In this document: piece by piece, positions 19,385 to 28,882 of the stretch | Layout: each line of letters starts with the position of its first letter | Numbering within the stretch: the stretch's first letter is position 1 | Source: an uncultured Bacteroidales bacterium | GTDB taxonomy: Bacteria; Bacteroidota; Bacteroidia; Bacteroidales; Muribaculaceae | Reading direction: 5' to 3' | Length of the DNA stretch: 61,048 nucleotides | Assembly (NCBI GenBank): GCA_947173955.1 | Contig: CAMWHE010000010.1 | Coordinates: 1-61,048, forward strand | Notes under the pieces: generated by a model | What the model saw: the letters and a program-made list of their open reading frames with translations, nothing else | What the model was told of the DNA's origin: nothing | Databases searched by the model: none | Made by a program: the position numbers and the translations under genes

Positions 19385-19738
19385 ATGGTAACAACATTTA
19401 TTGTACTCGCTGTAATCATCTCTGTACTGCTCATCATCGTAGTACTCATCCAGAAATCCAAAGGCGGCGGCCTCGCCTCTAACTTCGCAGGCTCCAACCA
19501 GCTCATGGGCGTACGCCGCACAACCAACTTTATCGAAAAGGCAACATGGACACTCGCCGCTATCGTAGCTGTTCTCGCCATCCTCTCAGGCGTGGTGATG
19601 GAAAAGAGCGGCAAGCACGCTGACGGCCCCGCTTTCGACAAAGGCAACGTGACAACCACAACGACCACCACAACCCAGGATATTCCCGCCGACATCCTCC
19701 CCGTCAATCAGCCTGCCACCACTGAGGCAGCTCAGTAA
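19385..19738 (+). CDS. secG: Preprotein translocase subunit SecG
   Basis: Protein of 117 residues: first membrane helix at residues 2-22, the SecG signature KSKGGGLASNFAGSNQLMGVRRTTNFIEKATW (residues ~27-58), second membrane helix to ~75, then a Thr/Pro-rich tail longer than in E. coli, common in Bacteroidetes. It supports SecYEG translocation in the inner membrane. Last gene of the cluster before a hairpin. Confidence 0.92.
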   Translation: MVTTFIVLAVIISVLLIIVVLIQKSKGGGLASNFAGSNQLMGVRRTTNFIEKATWTLAAIVAVLAILSGVVMEKSGKHADGPAFDKGNVTTTTTTTTQDIPADILPVNQPATTEAAQ

Positions 19739-19764
19739 TAAGTCCGCAATTAAATCAATATATA

Positions 19765-19788
19765 GGGCGACCCTCCCGGGGGTTGCCC
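19765..19788 (+). terminator. Probable terminator after secG
   Basis: GGGCGACCC pairs with GGGTTGCCC (one G:T pair), 27 bases past the stop. It is followed by only a few T residues, so its strength is uncertain. Confidence 0.5.
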
Positions 19789-19874
19789 TTGACTCGTTGC
19801 AGACACACGCCTTTTTGTTTTAACAATCAGAGAATTTTTTGGGGATATGTGGAGCAATAATCATTTAATTGCAC

Positions 19875-19882
19875 TATCTTTG
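19875..19882 (+). promoter_or_regulatory. Putative -7 box of relA/spoT
   Basis: TATCTTTG matches TAnnTTTG, 20 bases before the ATG at 19903. No obvious -33 element. Confidence 0.55.
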
Positions 19883-19902
19883 TCAGTTAGTGACATAAGA
19901 AG

Positions 19903-22146
19903 ATGACTACAGCTCAGAAATCATTCACCACAGCCGAGGAAGACATCACGATCCAGGCAGCCTTCCGCGACCTGCTTGACGGGTATCTCGCGAGCAACCA
20001 CCGCAAGAAGGTCGAAATCATCGAACGCGCCTTCAACTTCGCCCGCGAGGCTCACAGCGGCATCCGCCGCCGCAGCGGAGAGCCCTACATCCTCCACCCT
20101 ATCGCCGTAGCACGCATCGTCAGCCGTGAGATCGGCCTGGGCTCCACATCAATATGCGCCGCCCTGCTCCACGACGTAGTGGAAGACACCGAATATACCG
20201 TCGAGGATATCGAACAGCACTTCGGCCCGAAAATAGCCCAGCTTGTCGACGGTCTCACCAAGATATCGGGTGGTATCTTCGGCGACAAGGCATCTCTTCA
20301 GGCCGAAAACTTCCGCAAGCTCCTCCTGACGATGAGCGAAGACATACGCGTCGTGCTCATCAAGATGGCCGACCGCCTCCACAATATGCGCACGCTCGGC
20401 TCAATGGCTCCCAACAAGCAATACAAGATCGCCGGCGAAACACTCTACATCTACGCCCCGCTCGCCCATCGTCTCGGCCTGTTCAGCATCAAGACCGAGC
20501 TTGAGGATCTAAGCTTCAAATATGAGCACCCCGAAGCCTATGCGCTGATCGAGCGTAAGATACTTGAATCAGAAGCCAAGCGCTCAAGCGTCTATAACGA
20601 CTTCTCCGCCCCCATCACACGCGAACTCGAACGCATGGGGCTCACATTCGAGGCCAAAGCGCGGATCAAATCCGTATTCTCCATCTGGAACAAGATGGAA
20701 ACCAAGAAAGTACCCTTCGAAGAGGTCTATGATCTCTACGCCATGCGCATCATATTCGAATGCGACGATCCTTCGCGCGAAAAAGCCATCTGCTGGCAGA
20801 TCTACTCGGCCATCACCGACCTCTACAGACTCCACCCCGATCGCACCCGCGACTGGATCTCATCCCCGAAAGCCAACGGATACCAGGCTTTGCATCTGAC
20901 CGTAATGGGTCCGGACGGCAACTGGATCGAAGTGCAGATCCGCTCGCGCCGCATGGACGAGATAGCCGAAAAAGGATTTGCCGCACACTGGAAATACAAA
21001 ATCGGCGACCACGACGAGGAGTCGGAGCTTAACGCCTGGTTGCGTACCATCAAGGACATCCTCGACAATCCAGAGCCCAACGCCCTCGACTTCCTCGACA
21101 CCCTCAAGCTCAACCTCTTCTCAAGCGAGATTGTGGTGTTCACACCCAAAGGAGAGCTGATCACACTCCCCAAAAATGCGACCGTACTTGACTTCGCCTT
21201 CGGACTCCACTCCCAGATCGGCTGCCACTGTATCGCCGGCAAAGTCAACCACAAGCTAGTCCCCCTGAGCCAGAAGCTCAACAGCGGCGACCAGGTCGAA
21301 GTGCTGACATCCCAGTCGCAGACTCCCAAACCAGAATGGATCAACTTCCTGGCCACAGCCAAAGGAAAGACACAGCTTCGCGTAGCACTGCGCAAGATAG
21401 AGCAGCCGGCCATCAACCGTGGCCGTGACATCTTCGAAAGCTTCCTCAAAGAGCACGACATTCCGCTGACCAATGACGTTCTCACAAAAGCGCTCGGAAT
21501 ATATCATGCGGCCAACCGCGACGAGCTTTATCTCATGCTCGGCAACGACGAAATAGTCATTGACAAAAGCATAGCCAAAGCCCTGCGTCGCCACAACGAC
21601 CGCCAGCGGGGTGTCCTCTCGAAGATATTCCGTGTCAGCCGCCCGTCCGACGACGACGCTGCCGAGGAGACCGAGACCAAGCGGCCGCCTGTCAACATGA
21701 AGCAGACCTACCTGCTCCGATACGACAGCAACGGCTCCAACTTCAAATTCTCCGGCTGTTGCTGCCCGATTCCGGGCGATCCCGTCCTCGGATTTGTCGA
21801 CGACAACAATGAAGTCACCATCCACGCCGTCGACTGCCCCCGCGCCCTCGCCCTCAAGGCCAGCTACGGACAGAACATCGTCTCTACCGCATGGGCTCCC
21901 GAAGTCGAAGGCTCATTCCTGGCCAAAGTCCATATCGAGGGAATCGACCGTCAGGGCATCCTTCAGGAACTGACCCACATGATCTCGACCCACCTGAATA
22001 TTAATATACGCCGTCTCGACATCGAAGCCCGGGACGAAGTCTTCAACTGCGAACTCTCCGTACTGGTCAGCGATGCCAGCATCGTCAATACCCTGTGCGA
22101 CAATGTCCGCTCCATCGACGGCGTCACCAAGGCATCCCGAATATGA
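19903..22146 (+). CDS. Bifunctional (p)ppGpp synthetase/hydrolase RelA/SpoT
   Basis: Protein of 747 residues. Domains in order: HD hydrolase (residues ~45-195) with intact HDVVEDT at His90/Asp91; synthetase (~235-365) with YDLYAMRIIF, NGYQALHLTV and EVQIRSRRMDEIAEKG; TGS (~400-465, VFTPKGELITLPKNATVLDFA); helical region and a Cys-containing zinc-finger/ACT region (CCCPIPGD, then ACT from ~675). Hydrolase and synthetase motifs both look intact. It makes and degrades the stringent-response alarmone. Its stop overlaps the next start by ATGA. Confidence 0.92.
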   Translation: MTTAQKSFTTAEEDITIQAAFRDLLDGYLASNHRKKVEIIERAFNFAREAHSGIRRRSGEPYILHPIAVARIVSREIGLGSTSICAALLHDVVEDTEYTVEDIEQHFGPKIAQLVDGLTKISGGIFGDKASLQAENFRKLLLTMSEDIRVVLIKMADRLHNMRTLGSMAPNKQYKIAGETLYIYAPLAHRLGLFSIKTELEDLSFKYEHPEAYALIERKILESEAKRSSVYNDFSAPITRELERMGLTFEAKARIKSVFSIWNKMETKKVPFEEVYDLYAMRIIFECDDPSREKAICWQIYSAITDLYRLHPDRTRDWISSPKANGYQALHLTVMGPDGNWIEVQIRSRRMDEIAEKGFAAHWKYKIGDHDEESELNAWLRTIKDILDNPEPNALDFLDTLKLNLFSSEIVVFTPKGELITLPKNATVLDFAFGLHSQIGCHCIAGKVNHKLVPLSQKLNSGDQVEVLTSQSQTPKPEWINFLATAKGKTQLRVALRKIEQPAINRGRDIFESFLKEHDIPLTNDVLTKALGIYHAANRDELYLMLGNDEIVIDKSIAKALRRHNDRQRGVLSKIFRVSRPSDDDAAEETETKRPPVNMKQTYLLRYDSNGSNFKFSGCCCPIPGDPVLGFVDDNNEVTIHAVDCPRALALKASYGQNIVSTAWAPEVEGSFLAKVHIEGIDRQGILQELTHMISTHLNINIRRLDIEARDEVFNCELSVLVSDASIVNTLCDNVRSIDGVTKASRI

Positions 22147-24335
22147 GCATATTTCAACATCTCAACCGCTTTTTCCTCGGCCGCGCCGCTATCTTCATAG
22201 TGAGCCTTGCAGCCATCATCTACCTGATGCCGCGTGCCGACAAAGTCAACCTGTCCTTCGCCGAGGGCGAAAAGTGGAATCATCCGGTTCTTACAGCCTC
22301 TTTCGAGATTCCGGTCTATCTCGAAGACTCCGTACAGAAGAGTCTTATCGACTCCATAAAGAAAGAATTCAAGCCCGTCTACCGCTTCGTCGACAATCCT
22401 TATGACTCCTTGCGATCGGTGCTCGCCGCCATTGACTCCCGCGTCATGACCGAAGCTCAGACAGCGTCAATCATCAAAAATATCGAATCCGTCTACAAAA
22501 AAGGTGTCGTCAGCGTCCCGACCTACCGCGAGATAGGCTCCGAGCCCACGATCACCGTACTTGACGGAGTCAAGTCACTGTCGCTGCGCACGGGCAACAT
22601 CATATCGCTCGTCCAGGCTCACGACGAGATCCGCCAGAAACTCCAGACAGCCACCAACGAGGGCTATCTCGACGGCATCGACATATACTCGCTCCTCGGC
22701 CCGTCGATAGTCAAGGATACGGCGGAAACCAATCGCCTTTATGAGGAGAAAGTCATTCCGGCCACACGCGCCATCTCGTCGATTAAGCCCGGGCAGACTA
22801 TCATTGACCGTGGCGAGATCGTCACCCCCCAGCTCGGGAAAATAATCTCTACATACAAGGAGATGTTCGCCGAGCGCTATTCCGACTCCGCCGCCGAGCG
22901 GGTGGCTTCCATCGCAGGCCGCATACTCGTCACCATCATAATCCTTGCCGGCCTGTTCATCTATCTATATCTATATCGCCGCGACATTTTTGACTCAATA
23001 CGTTCGCTCTCGGCCGTTATGCTGCTGTTTGCAGTGTTTTATGTCCTCGGAGTAGTCATTTCGGTCACATTCCATCTGGGATTGTTCCTCGTCCCGTTTG
23101 CCATTCTGGCCATAGTCATCGTCGTATTCTTCGACGCCAATACGGCCATATTCTTCTATCTAGGAGAGATACTCCTCTGCGCCTGCTACAGCCCCTCGCC
23201 GATGGAACTCATATTCATCGAGATGACCGTCGGACTTGTAGCCGTATTCTCCCTGCGCGAACTGTCACGCCGTTCGCAGCTGCTACGTACGGCTCTCTTC
23301 GCCTTCTTCGCCTACATCATCTCCTACATAGCGATCGACCTGCTGCTGACCTCGTCGGTAACCACCATCTCAGGCCGCATGCTCGGCTTCTTCGCTATCA
23401 ACGGCGTCCTCATCACATTCGCCTACATCCTTATCTTTATTATAGAGAAAACATTCGGGCTCATATCGTCGGTGACACTCGTCGAACTGTCCGACATCAA
23501 CCTCCCGCTCCTGCGCGCTCTCTCCGAGAAGTGCCCCGGCACATTCCAGCATGCCATGGGTGTCGGCAATCTGGCTGCCATAGCCGCCACACGCATAGGC
23601 GCCGATCCCCTGCTTGTCAGAACCGGAGCGCTCTATCACGACATCGGCAAAATCAACAATCCGGCATTCTTCACCGAGAATCAGCACGGCGTCAACCCCC
23701 ACGACTCACTGTCGCCCGAACAGAGCGCCTATGTGCTCCACCGCCATGTCACCGACGGACTCAAGATGGCCGAGAAAGCCAAACTTCCGGCCGTCATCCG
23801 CGACATGATAGCCCAGCACCACGGTAAGAGCAAAGCCAAGTACTTCTATATCAAGTATCAGCAGCAACATCCCGGCGAGCCGGTCGATGATGAGCTGTTC
23901 ACCTATCCCGGCCCCAATCCACAGACACGCGAAGCCTCGCTGCTGATGATGGCCGACGCCGTCGAAGCGGCCTCACGCTCGCTGAAAGACTACTCTCCGG
24001 AAGCCATCACTAAGCTCGTCAATACGATCATCGACGGCCAGGTAGCCGAGGGACTCCACCGCGAGTCGCCCCTGTCGTTCCGCGATATAATGCTTGCGAA
24101 AGAAGCATTCATCTCGCGTCTGCGCACGATGTACCATACACGTGTCGCCTATCCGCCTGCTCCGCGCCATCCTGCGGCTGCACCCGAAGCGCCTGAAACT
24201 CCGGCGGAACCGGCACCAGAACCACCTTCCACCACGCCCGAACCCGTCACCCCTAACCCGACAGACCGTAATACGCCCGACCATACCCCTTCCGCATCGG
24301 AAAAAACCGACTTTACACCCCGTATTCCACAATAA
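22143..24335 (+). CDS. 7TM-HD family phosphohydrolase (PgpH-like)
   Basis: About 730 residues from the ATG at 22143, which overlaps the relA/spoT stop; a longer upstream frame lacks support. An N-terminal membrane anchor is followed by an extracytoplasmic 7TMR-HDED domain (to ~270), seven membrane segments (~270-460) and a cytosolic HD domain with GTFQHAMGVGNLAA, LYHDIGK and HHG motifs (~470-680). The C-terminal tail is Pro/Ala/Glu-rich. PgpH-type members hydrolyse cyclic di-AMP; that activity is known for the family and is inferred here. Coupling to relA/spoT suggests shared nucleotide signalling. Confidence 0.88.
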   Translation: MSIFQHLNRFFLGRAAIFIVSLAAIIYLMPRADKVNLSFAEGEKWNHPVLTASFEIPVYLEDSVQKSLIDSIKKEFKPVYRFVDNPYDSLRSVLAAIDSRVMTEAQTASIIKNIESVYKKGVVSVPTYREIGSEPTITVLDGVKSLSLRTGNIISLVQAHDEIRQKLQTATNEGYLDGIDIYSLLGPSIVKDTAETNRLYEEKVIPATRAISSIKPGQTIIDRGEIVTPQLGKIISTYKEMFAERYSDSAAERVASIAGRILVTIIILAGLFIYLYLYRRDIFDSIRSLSAVMLLFAVFYVLGVVISVTFHLGLFLVPFAILAIVIVVFFDANTAIFFYLGEILLCACYSPSPMELIFIEMTVGLVAVFSLRELSRRSQLLRTALFAFFAYIISYIAIDLLLTSSVTTISGRMLGFFAINGVLITFAYILIFIIEKTFGLISSVTLVELSDINLPLLRALSEKCPGTFQHAMGVGNLAAIAATRIGADPLLVRTGALYHDIGKINNPAFFTENQHGVNPHDSLSPEQSAYVLHRHVTDGLKMAEKAKLPAVIRDMIAQHHGKSKAKYFYIKYQQQHPGEPVDDELFTYPGPNPQTREASLLMMADAVEAASRSLKDYSPEAITKLVNTIIDGQVAEGLHRESPLSFRDIMLAKEAFISRLRTMYHTRVAYPPAPRHPAAAPEAPETPAEPAPEPPSTTPEPVTPNPTDRNTPDHTPSASEKTDFTPRIPQ

Positions 24336-24382
24336 TACGCGATTTTTTCAGTTATTAGTGTATAATTGACAGCTTATCCTGA

Positions 24383-25579
24383 ATGAAAATGAAGCACATC
24401 ATAACTGCATTGCTCGCCATACTGATCGGCGCAGGCTCAATCGCGGCTCAGAAAAATGAATTCAACCCCATCGAGACCGGTGTCACATCACTCTCGATAG
24501 CTCCCGACGCACGTGGCGCCTCAATGGGCGATCTGGGTGCGGCTACCGATCCGGATGTCAACTCCCAGTTCTGGAATCCGTCGAAATACGCGTTCGCCTA
24601 CAGTCAGGGTGCTGTTTCGCTCAGTTATACCCCCTGGCTGCGCAAACTCGTCAACGACATCTTTCTGGCCAACCTTGCCGGCTACTGGAAGCTCGGACAG
24701 AACGATAACCAGGCGATCAGCGCATCGCTCCGCTATTTCTCCCTCGGCGAAGTGACCACAAACGACCTCACGGGTGCCACCGCCCAGAGCCTCAACCCCT
24801 ATGAGCTCTCGTTTGATGTCGGCTATTCACGCAAGCTCTCTGAGAAATTCTCTATGGGTGTCGTCTTCCGCTACATATACTCCGACCTCGGATTCTCGGA
24901 ATCCTATGCCGGCGACCAGACCGTAGGCGCATCGGCTTTCTCCGCCGACATCTCGGGCTACTACACCACATATCCGATCATCGGGCGCAACGAGTGCCAG
25001 TGGTCATGGGGCTTCGACATCTCCAATATCGGATCCAAAGTGTCCTACAACAACGGCGAGGACCCGGCCTTCCTGCCGACCAATCTTCGCCTCGGCACCA
25101 CATTCATGTTCCCCCTTGCCGACTATCACACACTCGCTCTCTCGCTCGACCTCAACAAGCTTCTCGTTCCGGCCAAACCGCGCGAGTCCGACTATGAGGA
25201 CACGACCGAAGGGCAGATCGAATATCTTGACGCCCTTGAAAAGTGGGAGAATATGTCGCCCATCACCGGTATATTCAAGTCATTCACCGATGCGCCCGGC
25301 GGATTCAAGGAGGAACTCAGGGAAATCAACTGGTCATTCGGCGCAGAATACGCATACAACAATCAGTTCTTCCTCCGCGGCGGCTATTTCCACGAAAGCA
25401 CCTATAAGGGCAACCGCCAGTATTTCAGCTTCGGAGCGGGATTCTCGCTTAATGTTGTACGACTCGACGCAGCTTATATGCTCGCTACGGCGCAGACATC
25501 GCCCCTCGACCAGACACTACGTTTCACCCTCACATTCGACATGGACGGTCTGCGTGACCTCCTCGGCAAACGACGTTAA
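24383..25579 (+). CDS. porV: Type IX secretion outer-membrane protein PorV
   Basis: Protein of 398 residues with a signal peptide (cleavage near AAQ, residue ~22) and a FadL-like 14-strand barrel pattern. Hallmarks are the N-terminal PIETGVTSLSIAPDARGASMGDLGAATD segment and FWNPSKYAF. PorV (LptO) shuttles cargo from the translocon to the sortase PorU, here encoded at 32536-35880. In many Bacteroidetes porU and porV are adjacent; here eight genes lie between. The next gene, ispF, starts 3 bases after the stop. Confidence 0.88.
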   Translation: MKMKHIITALLAILIGAGSIAAQKNEFNPIETGVTSLSIAPDARGASMGDLGAATDPDVNSQFWNPSKYAFAYSQGAVSLSYTPWLRKLVNDIFLANLAGYWKLGQNDNQAISASLRYFSLGEVTTNDLTGATAQSLNPYELSFDVGYSRKLSEKFSMGVVFRYIYSDLGFSESYAGDQTVGASAFSADISGYYTTYPIIGRNECQWSWGFDISNIGSKVSYNNGEDPAFLPTNLRLGTTFMFPLADYHTLALSLDLNKLLVPAKPRESDYEDTTEGQIEYLDALEKWENMSPITGIFKSFTDAPGGFKEELREINWSFGAEYAYNNQFFLRGGYFHESTYKGNRQYFSFGAGFSLNVVRLDAAYMLATAQTSPLDQTLRFTLTFDMDGLRDLLGKRR

Positions 25580-25582
25580 TCC

Positions 25583-26065
25583 ATGAGTGACATTCGCATA
25601 GGCAACGGCTTTGATGTACACCGCCTCGTCGAGGGACGCCGCCTGGTCATCTGCGGCGTTGAAATCCCCCACAGTCTGGGTCTGCTGGGACACAGCGACG
25701 CCGACGTAGCCATCCACGCACTCGCCGACGCCATTCTGGGTGCAGCCGCCTTGCGCGATATAGGCTATCACTTTCCCGACTCCGATCCGGCCTATGCTGG
25801 CGCCGACTCGCGCCGCCTTCTCCGCCGTGTCGTGGAGATCGTAGCTGAAAAAGGATACCGTATTTCCAATGTCGATATCACCATCATCGCCCAGCAACCC
25901 AAAATGCTCCCGTATATCCCTCAGATGACGGCAAACATAGCTGCCGACCTCGGAGTCAACCCTGACAGAGTCTCCGTAAAGGCCACTACCACCGAGCGGC
26001 TTGGTTTCACAGGCCGCAGCGAGGGTATAGCGGCACAGGCATCGGCGCTTATCGTAAAAGACTAA
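25583..26065 (+). CDS. ispF: 2-C-methyl-D-erythritol 2,4-cyclodiphosphate synthase
   Basis: Protein of 160 residues, the full IspF length. The metal ligands Asp11 and His13 (GFDVHRL) and His45 ([12 protein letters not shown]) are present, as are the C-terminal [13 protein letters not shown] and GIAAQA motifs. It catalyses a step of the MEP isoprenoid pathway in the cytosol. Tightly packed between porV and pgi. Confidence 0.96.
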   Translation: MSDIRIGNGFDVHRLVEGRRLVICGVEIPHSLGLLGHSDADVAIHALADAILGAAALRDIGYHFPDSDPAYAGADSRRLLRRVVEIVAEKGYRISNVDITIIAQQPKMLPYIPQMTANIAADLGVNPDRVSVKATTTERLGFTGRSEGIAAQASALIVKD

Positions 26066-26087
26066 GAGACCATTAACTACATAAAGC

Positions 26088-27413
26088 ATGAAATCAATTC
26101 AAGTAAACATCGACCACGCTCTCGGCTCCGCCGTCACCAAAGCCGATATCGAAGCCCTCAGCTCTGAAGCTGCTGTCGCTCTCGGCCACGTCAACAACGG
26201 CACTGCTGCCGGCAACGACTTCCTCGGTTGGGTCAAGCTCCCCACCGACACCCCCGCCTCTCTTCTCGACGATATCCAGGCTACCGCACAGCAGCTCCGC
26301 GAAGACTGCGAAGTAGTTGTCGCAATAGGCATCGGCGGCAGCTATCTCGGCGCCAAAGCTGTAATCGAAGCTCTCTCAGACACATTCGCCCCCTGTCAGA
26401 CACCCGTGATCTTCGCCGGCCAGAACATCGGTGAAGACTATCTGTATGAACTCATGCAGTATCTCCAGGGCAAAAAATACGGCATCATCGTCATCTCCAA
26501 GTCAGGTACGACGACCGAGCCCGCCATCGCGTTCCGCCTGCTCAAGGACAATCTTGAGAAGACCTTGGGCAAAGCCGAAGCCGCGCGCCGCATCGTCGCC
26601 ATCACCGACGCACGCCGCGGCGCGCTCCGTCAGCTCGCTACCGAGGAAGGCTACAAGACATTCGTCATCGAAGACAATGTCGGCGGCCGCTTCTCCGTCC
26701 TGACTCCTGTCGGCCTTCTCCCCATCGCTGTAGCCGGATTCGACATCCATGCCCTGATCGAAGGAGCCGTACGGATGCAGAACGCCACGGCTGAAGCATC
26801 ACTTGAAAATCCTGCCGAACTCTACGCCATCACACGCAACGCTCTCTATCGCGCCGGCAAGAAAATCGAGATTCTCGTCAACTACAATCCAAAACTCCAC
26901 TACTTCGGCGAATGGTGGAAACAGCTCTACGGCGAGAGCGAGGGTAAAGACCACAAAGGCATCTTCCCCGCGGCCGTCGACAACTCTACCGACCTCCACT
27001 CGATGGGTCAGTGGATTCAGGATGGTGAGCGCACGATCTTCGAGACAGTCCTCTCTGTCGAGACCCCCCGTCACAGCGTGATCATACCCTCTGACGATGC
27101 CAACCTCGACGGACTCAACTACATATCCGGACTCCATGTCGACCAGGTCAATAAAATGGCTGAACTCGGCACCCGCATCGCCCATGTCGACGGTGGCGTG
27201 CCTAACCTGCACATCACTATCCCCGCCCTTACGGAGCTTTACCTCGGAGAACTTATCTACTTCTTCGAAAAAGCCTGCGGTATAAGCGGTTATATTCTCA
27301 ATGTCAACCCCTTCAATCAGCCCGGCGTCGAGGACTACAAGCGCAATATGTTCGCCCTCCTCGCCAAGCCCGGCTATGAAAAAGAAACTGAAGCCATCAA
27401 GGCTCGCCTTTGA
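26088..27413 (+). CDS. pgi: Glucose-6-phosphate isomerase
   Basis: Protein of 441 residues, the short bacterial form. The sugar-binding SIS folds include [11 protein letters not shown] and [16 protein letters not shown]; the PGI signature region [27 protein letters not shown] and [14 protein letters not shown] near the C-terminus are intact. It interconverts glucose-6-P and fructose-6-P. Followed by a clear terminator. Confidence 0.96.
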   Translation: MKSIQVNIDHALGSAVTKADIEALSSEAAVALGHVNNGTAAGNDFLGWVKLPTDTPASLLDDIQATAQQLREDCEVVVAIGIGGSYLGAKAVIEALSDTFAPCQTPVIFAGQNIGEDYLYELMQYLQGKKYGIIVISKSGTTTEPAIAFRLLKDNLEKTLGKAEAARRIVAITDARRGALRQLATEEGYKTFVIEDNVGGRFSVLTPVGLLPIAVAGFDIHALIEGAVRMQNATAEASLENPAELYAITRNALYRAGKKIEILVNYNPKLHYFGEWWKQLYGESEGKDHKGIFPAAVDNSTDLHSMGQWIQDGERTIFETVLSVETPRHSVIIPSDDANLDGLNYISGLHVDQVNKMAELGTRIAHVDGGVPNLHITIPALTELYLGELIYFFEKACGISGYILNVNPFNQPGVEDYKRNMFALLAKPGYEKETEAIKARL

Positions 27414-27442
27414 TTAATTCATATTTAAGAATATGTTCGACG

Positions 27443-27477
27443 AATGGAGCGCCGCCAGCTGGTGACGCTCCATTTTT
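27443..27477 (+). terminator. Intrinsic terminator after pgi
   Basis: AATGGAGCG pairs with CGCTCCATT around a 14-base loop, followed by a T run. It ends the porV-ispF-pgi transcript. The rest of 27478-27683 shows no gene. Confidence 0.85.
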
Positions 27478-27683
27478 CGGTCGGGACAAATCACAAAGCA
27501 CACGAATTCCAGACTTTCAATAGCAAAAATTTATTCTACCACTTACCAACAAGCCGCAAACAGGTTACTCGATCCCCTGATTCTTATAATCTACGAGAAA
27601 AATCAGACCATCCGCATAGACAATCGATAATCGCATCATAGTTATTTAAGATATTTTAACGCCGAAGCGCAGATATTTTGTCA

Positions 27684-27691
27684 TACCTTTA
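27684..27691 (+). promoter_or_regulatory. Putative -7 box of NamZ-like gene, nearly leaderless
   Basis: TACCTTTA is close to the TAnnTTTG consensus and ends only 4 bases before the ATG at 27696 (10 before an in-frame ATG at 27702). Confidence 0.45.
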
Positions 27692-27695
27692 GGGT

Positions 27696-28874
27696 ATGAA
27701 TATGCTGAAACTGAAATTACTTCTCGCCACCGTAACGTCGGCATTCGCATCGGCATCGCTATCAGCCGATGACGCAGTGACTGTCGGAGCTGCCAGAACG
27801 GACGCCTACATCCCTACGCTTCAGGGTAAAAAGGTCGCTCTATACTCCAATCATACGGGCATGGTAGGCGACCGGCACACCCTCGACCTGATGCTTGAGG
27901 CCGGGGTCGACGTCAGATATATTTTCTCGCCTGAACATGGTTTCCGGGGCAATGCCGATGCCGGCGAGCATGTCAGCAGCTCGGTCGACCCGCTGACCGG
28001 CACTCCGATCCGCTCGCTCTTCGGCTCAGCCAAGCGCAAGGCGATGGCGGCCGCCGACTCGGTCGACGTCATAGTCACCGACATCCAGGACGTCGGCCTG
28101 CGGTTCTATACCTACTATGTCACGATGATCGAGCTGATGAACAAAGCGGCTGAGCGCGACATCGACTTCATCATTCTCGACCGCCCCAACCCCACGGCTC
28201 CGATGGGAGTCGACGGCCCGATACTCGATATGCGGCATGCTTCCGGAGTGGGCGCCCTCCCGATCCCCATACTTCACGGCATGACGCTCGGAGAGCTCGC
28301 CCGGATGGCGTCGGCCGAAGGATGGCTGAAAGAGGGGCGGCAGTCTCGGCTCACCGTTGTCCCCTGCGAAGGATACACCCACGCCACACGCTATGAGCTA
28401 CCCGTAGCCCCCTCGCCCAATCTGCCCAATATCCATGCCATATATCTATACCCATCCATGTGCTTCTTCGAGGCCACGCCACTGTCGCTCGGACGAGGCA
28501 CCGACTTCCCTTTCGAGGTCTACGGACATCCCGACATGAAGACCTCCGGCACCTTCACGTTCACTCCGCAGTCGCGGCCGGGAGCGAAAAAGCCGCCGCT
28601 GATGGGCCGCCGTTGCCGGGGTGTCGACCTGAGGCAGATTCCCGCCGACACGCTGATAGCCCGTGGAGTAGACTTCTCATATCTTATCGACGCCTACCGC
28701 CGTATGGGGCGCCCCGCCAAGTTCCTCACCTCATTTTTCGAGCTGCTCGCCGGCAATGATCAAATCCGCCGCCTGATTACCGATGGCGCGGACGCCGATG
28801 CCGTCAAGGCCTCATGGCAGGAAGAAGCCGCCGACTTCGCCCGTCAAAGCCGACAGTATTACCTCTATCCCTGA
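27696..28874 (+). CDS. DUF1343/NamZ-like exo-beta-N-acetylmuramidase family protein
   Basis: Protein of 392 residues with a signal peptide (to about SLSA). The DUF1343 core has GKKVALYSNHTGMV, YIFSPEHGFRG, DIQDVGLRFYTY, FIILDRPNP and SLGRGTDFPFE. NamZ members release MurNAc from muropeptides; the assignment is by family and the substrate here is inferred. Predicted periplasmic or outer-membrane peptidoglycan salvage enzyme. An in-frame ATG two codons in (27702) is an alternative start. The following symporter gene begins 8 bases after the stop. Confidence 0.85.
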   Translation: MNMLKLKLLLATVTSAFASASLSADDAVTVGAARTDAYIPTLQGKKVALYSNHTGMVGDRHTLDLMLEAGVDVRYIFSPEHGFRGNADAGEHVSSSVDPLTGTPIRSLFGSAKRKAMAAADSVDVIVTDIQDVGLRFYTYYVTMIELMNKAAERDIDFIILDRPNPTAPMGVDGPILDMRHASGVGALPIPILHGMTLGELARMASAEGWLKEGRQSRLTVVPCEGYTHATRYELPVAPSPNLPNIHAIYLYPSMCFFEATPLSLGRGTDFPFEVYGHPDMKTSGTFTFTPQSRPGAKKPPLMGRRCRGVDLRQIPADTLIARGVDFSYLIDAYRRMGRPAKFLTSFFELLAGNDQIRRLITDGADADAVKASWQEEAADFARQSRQYYLYP

Positions 28875-28882
28875 CTCTCGTT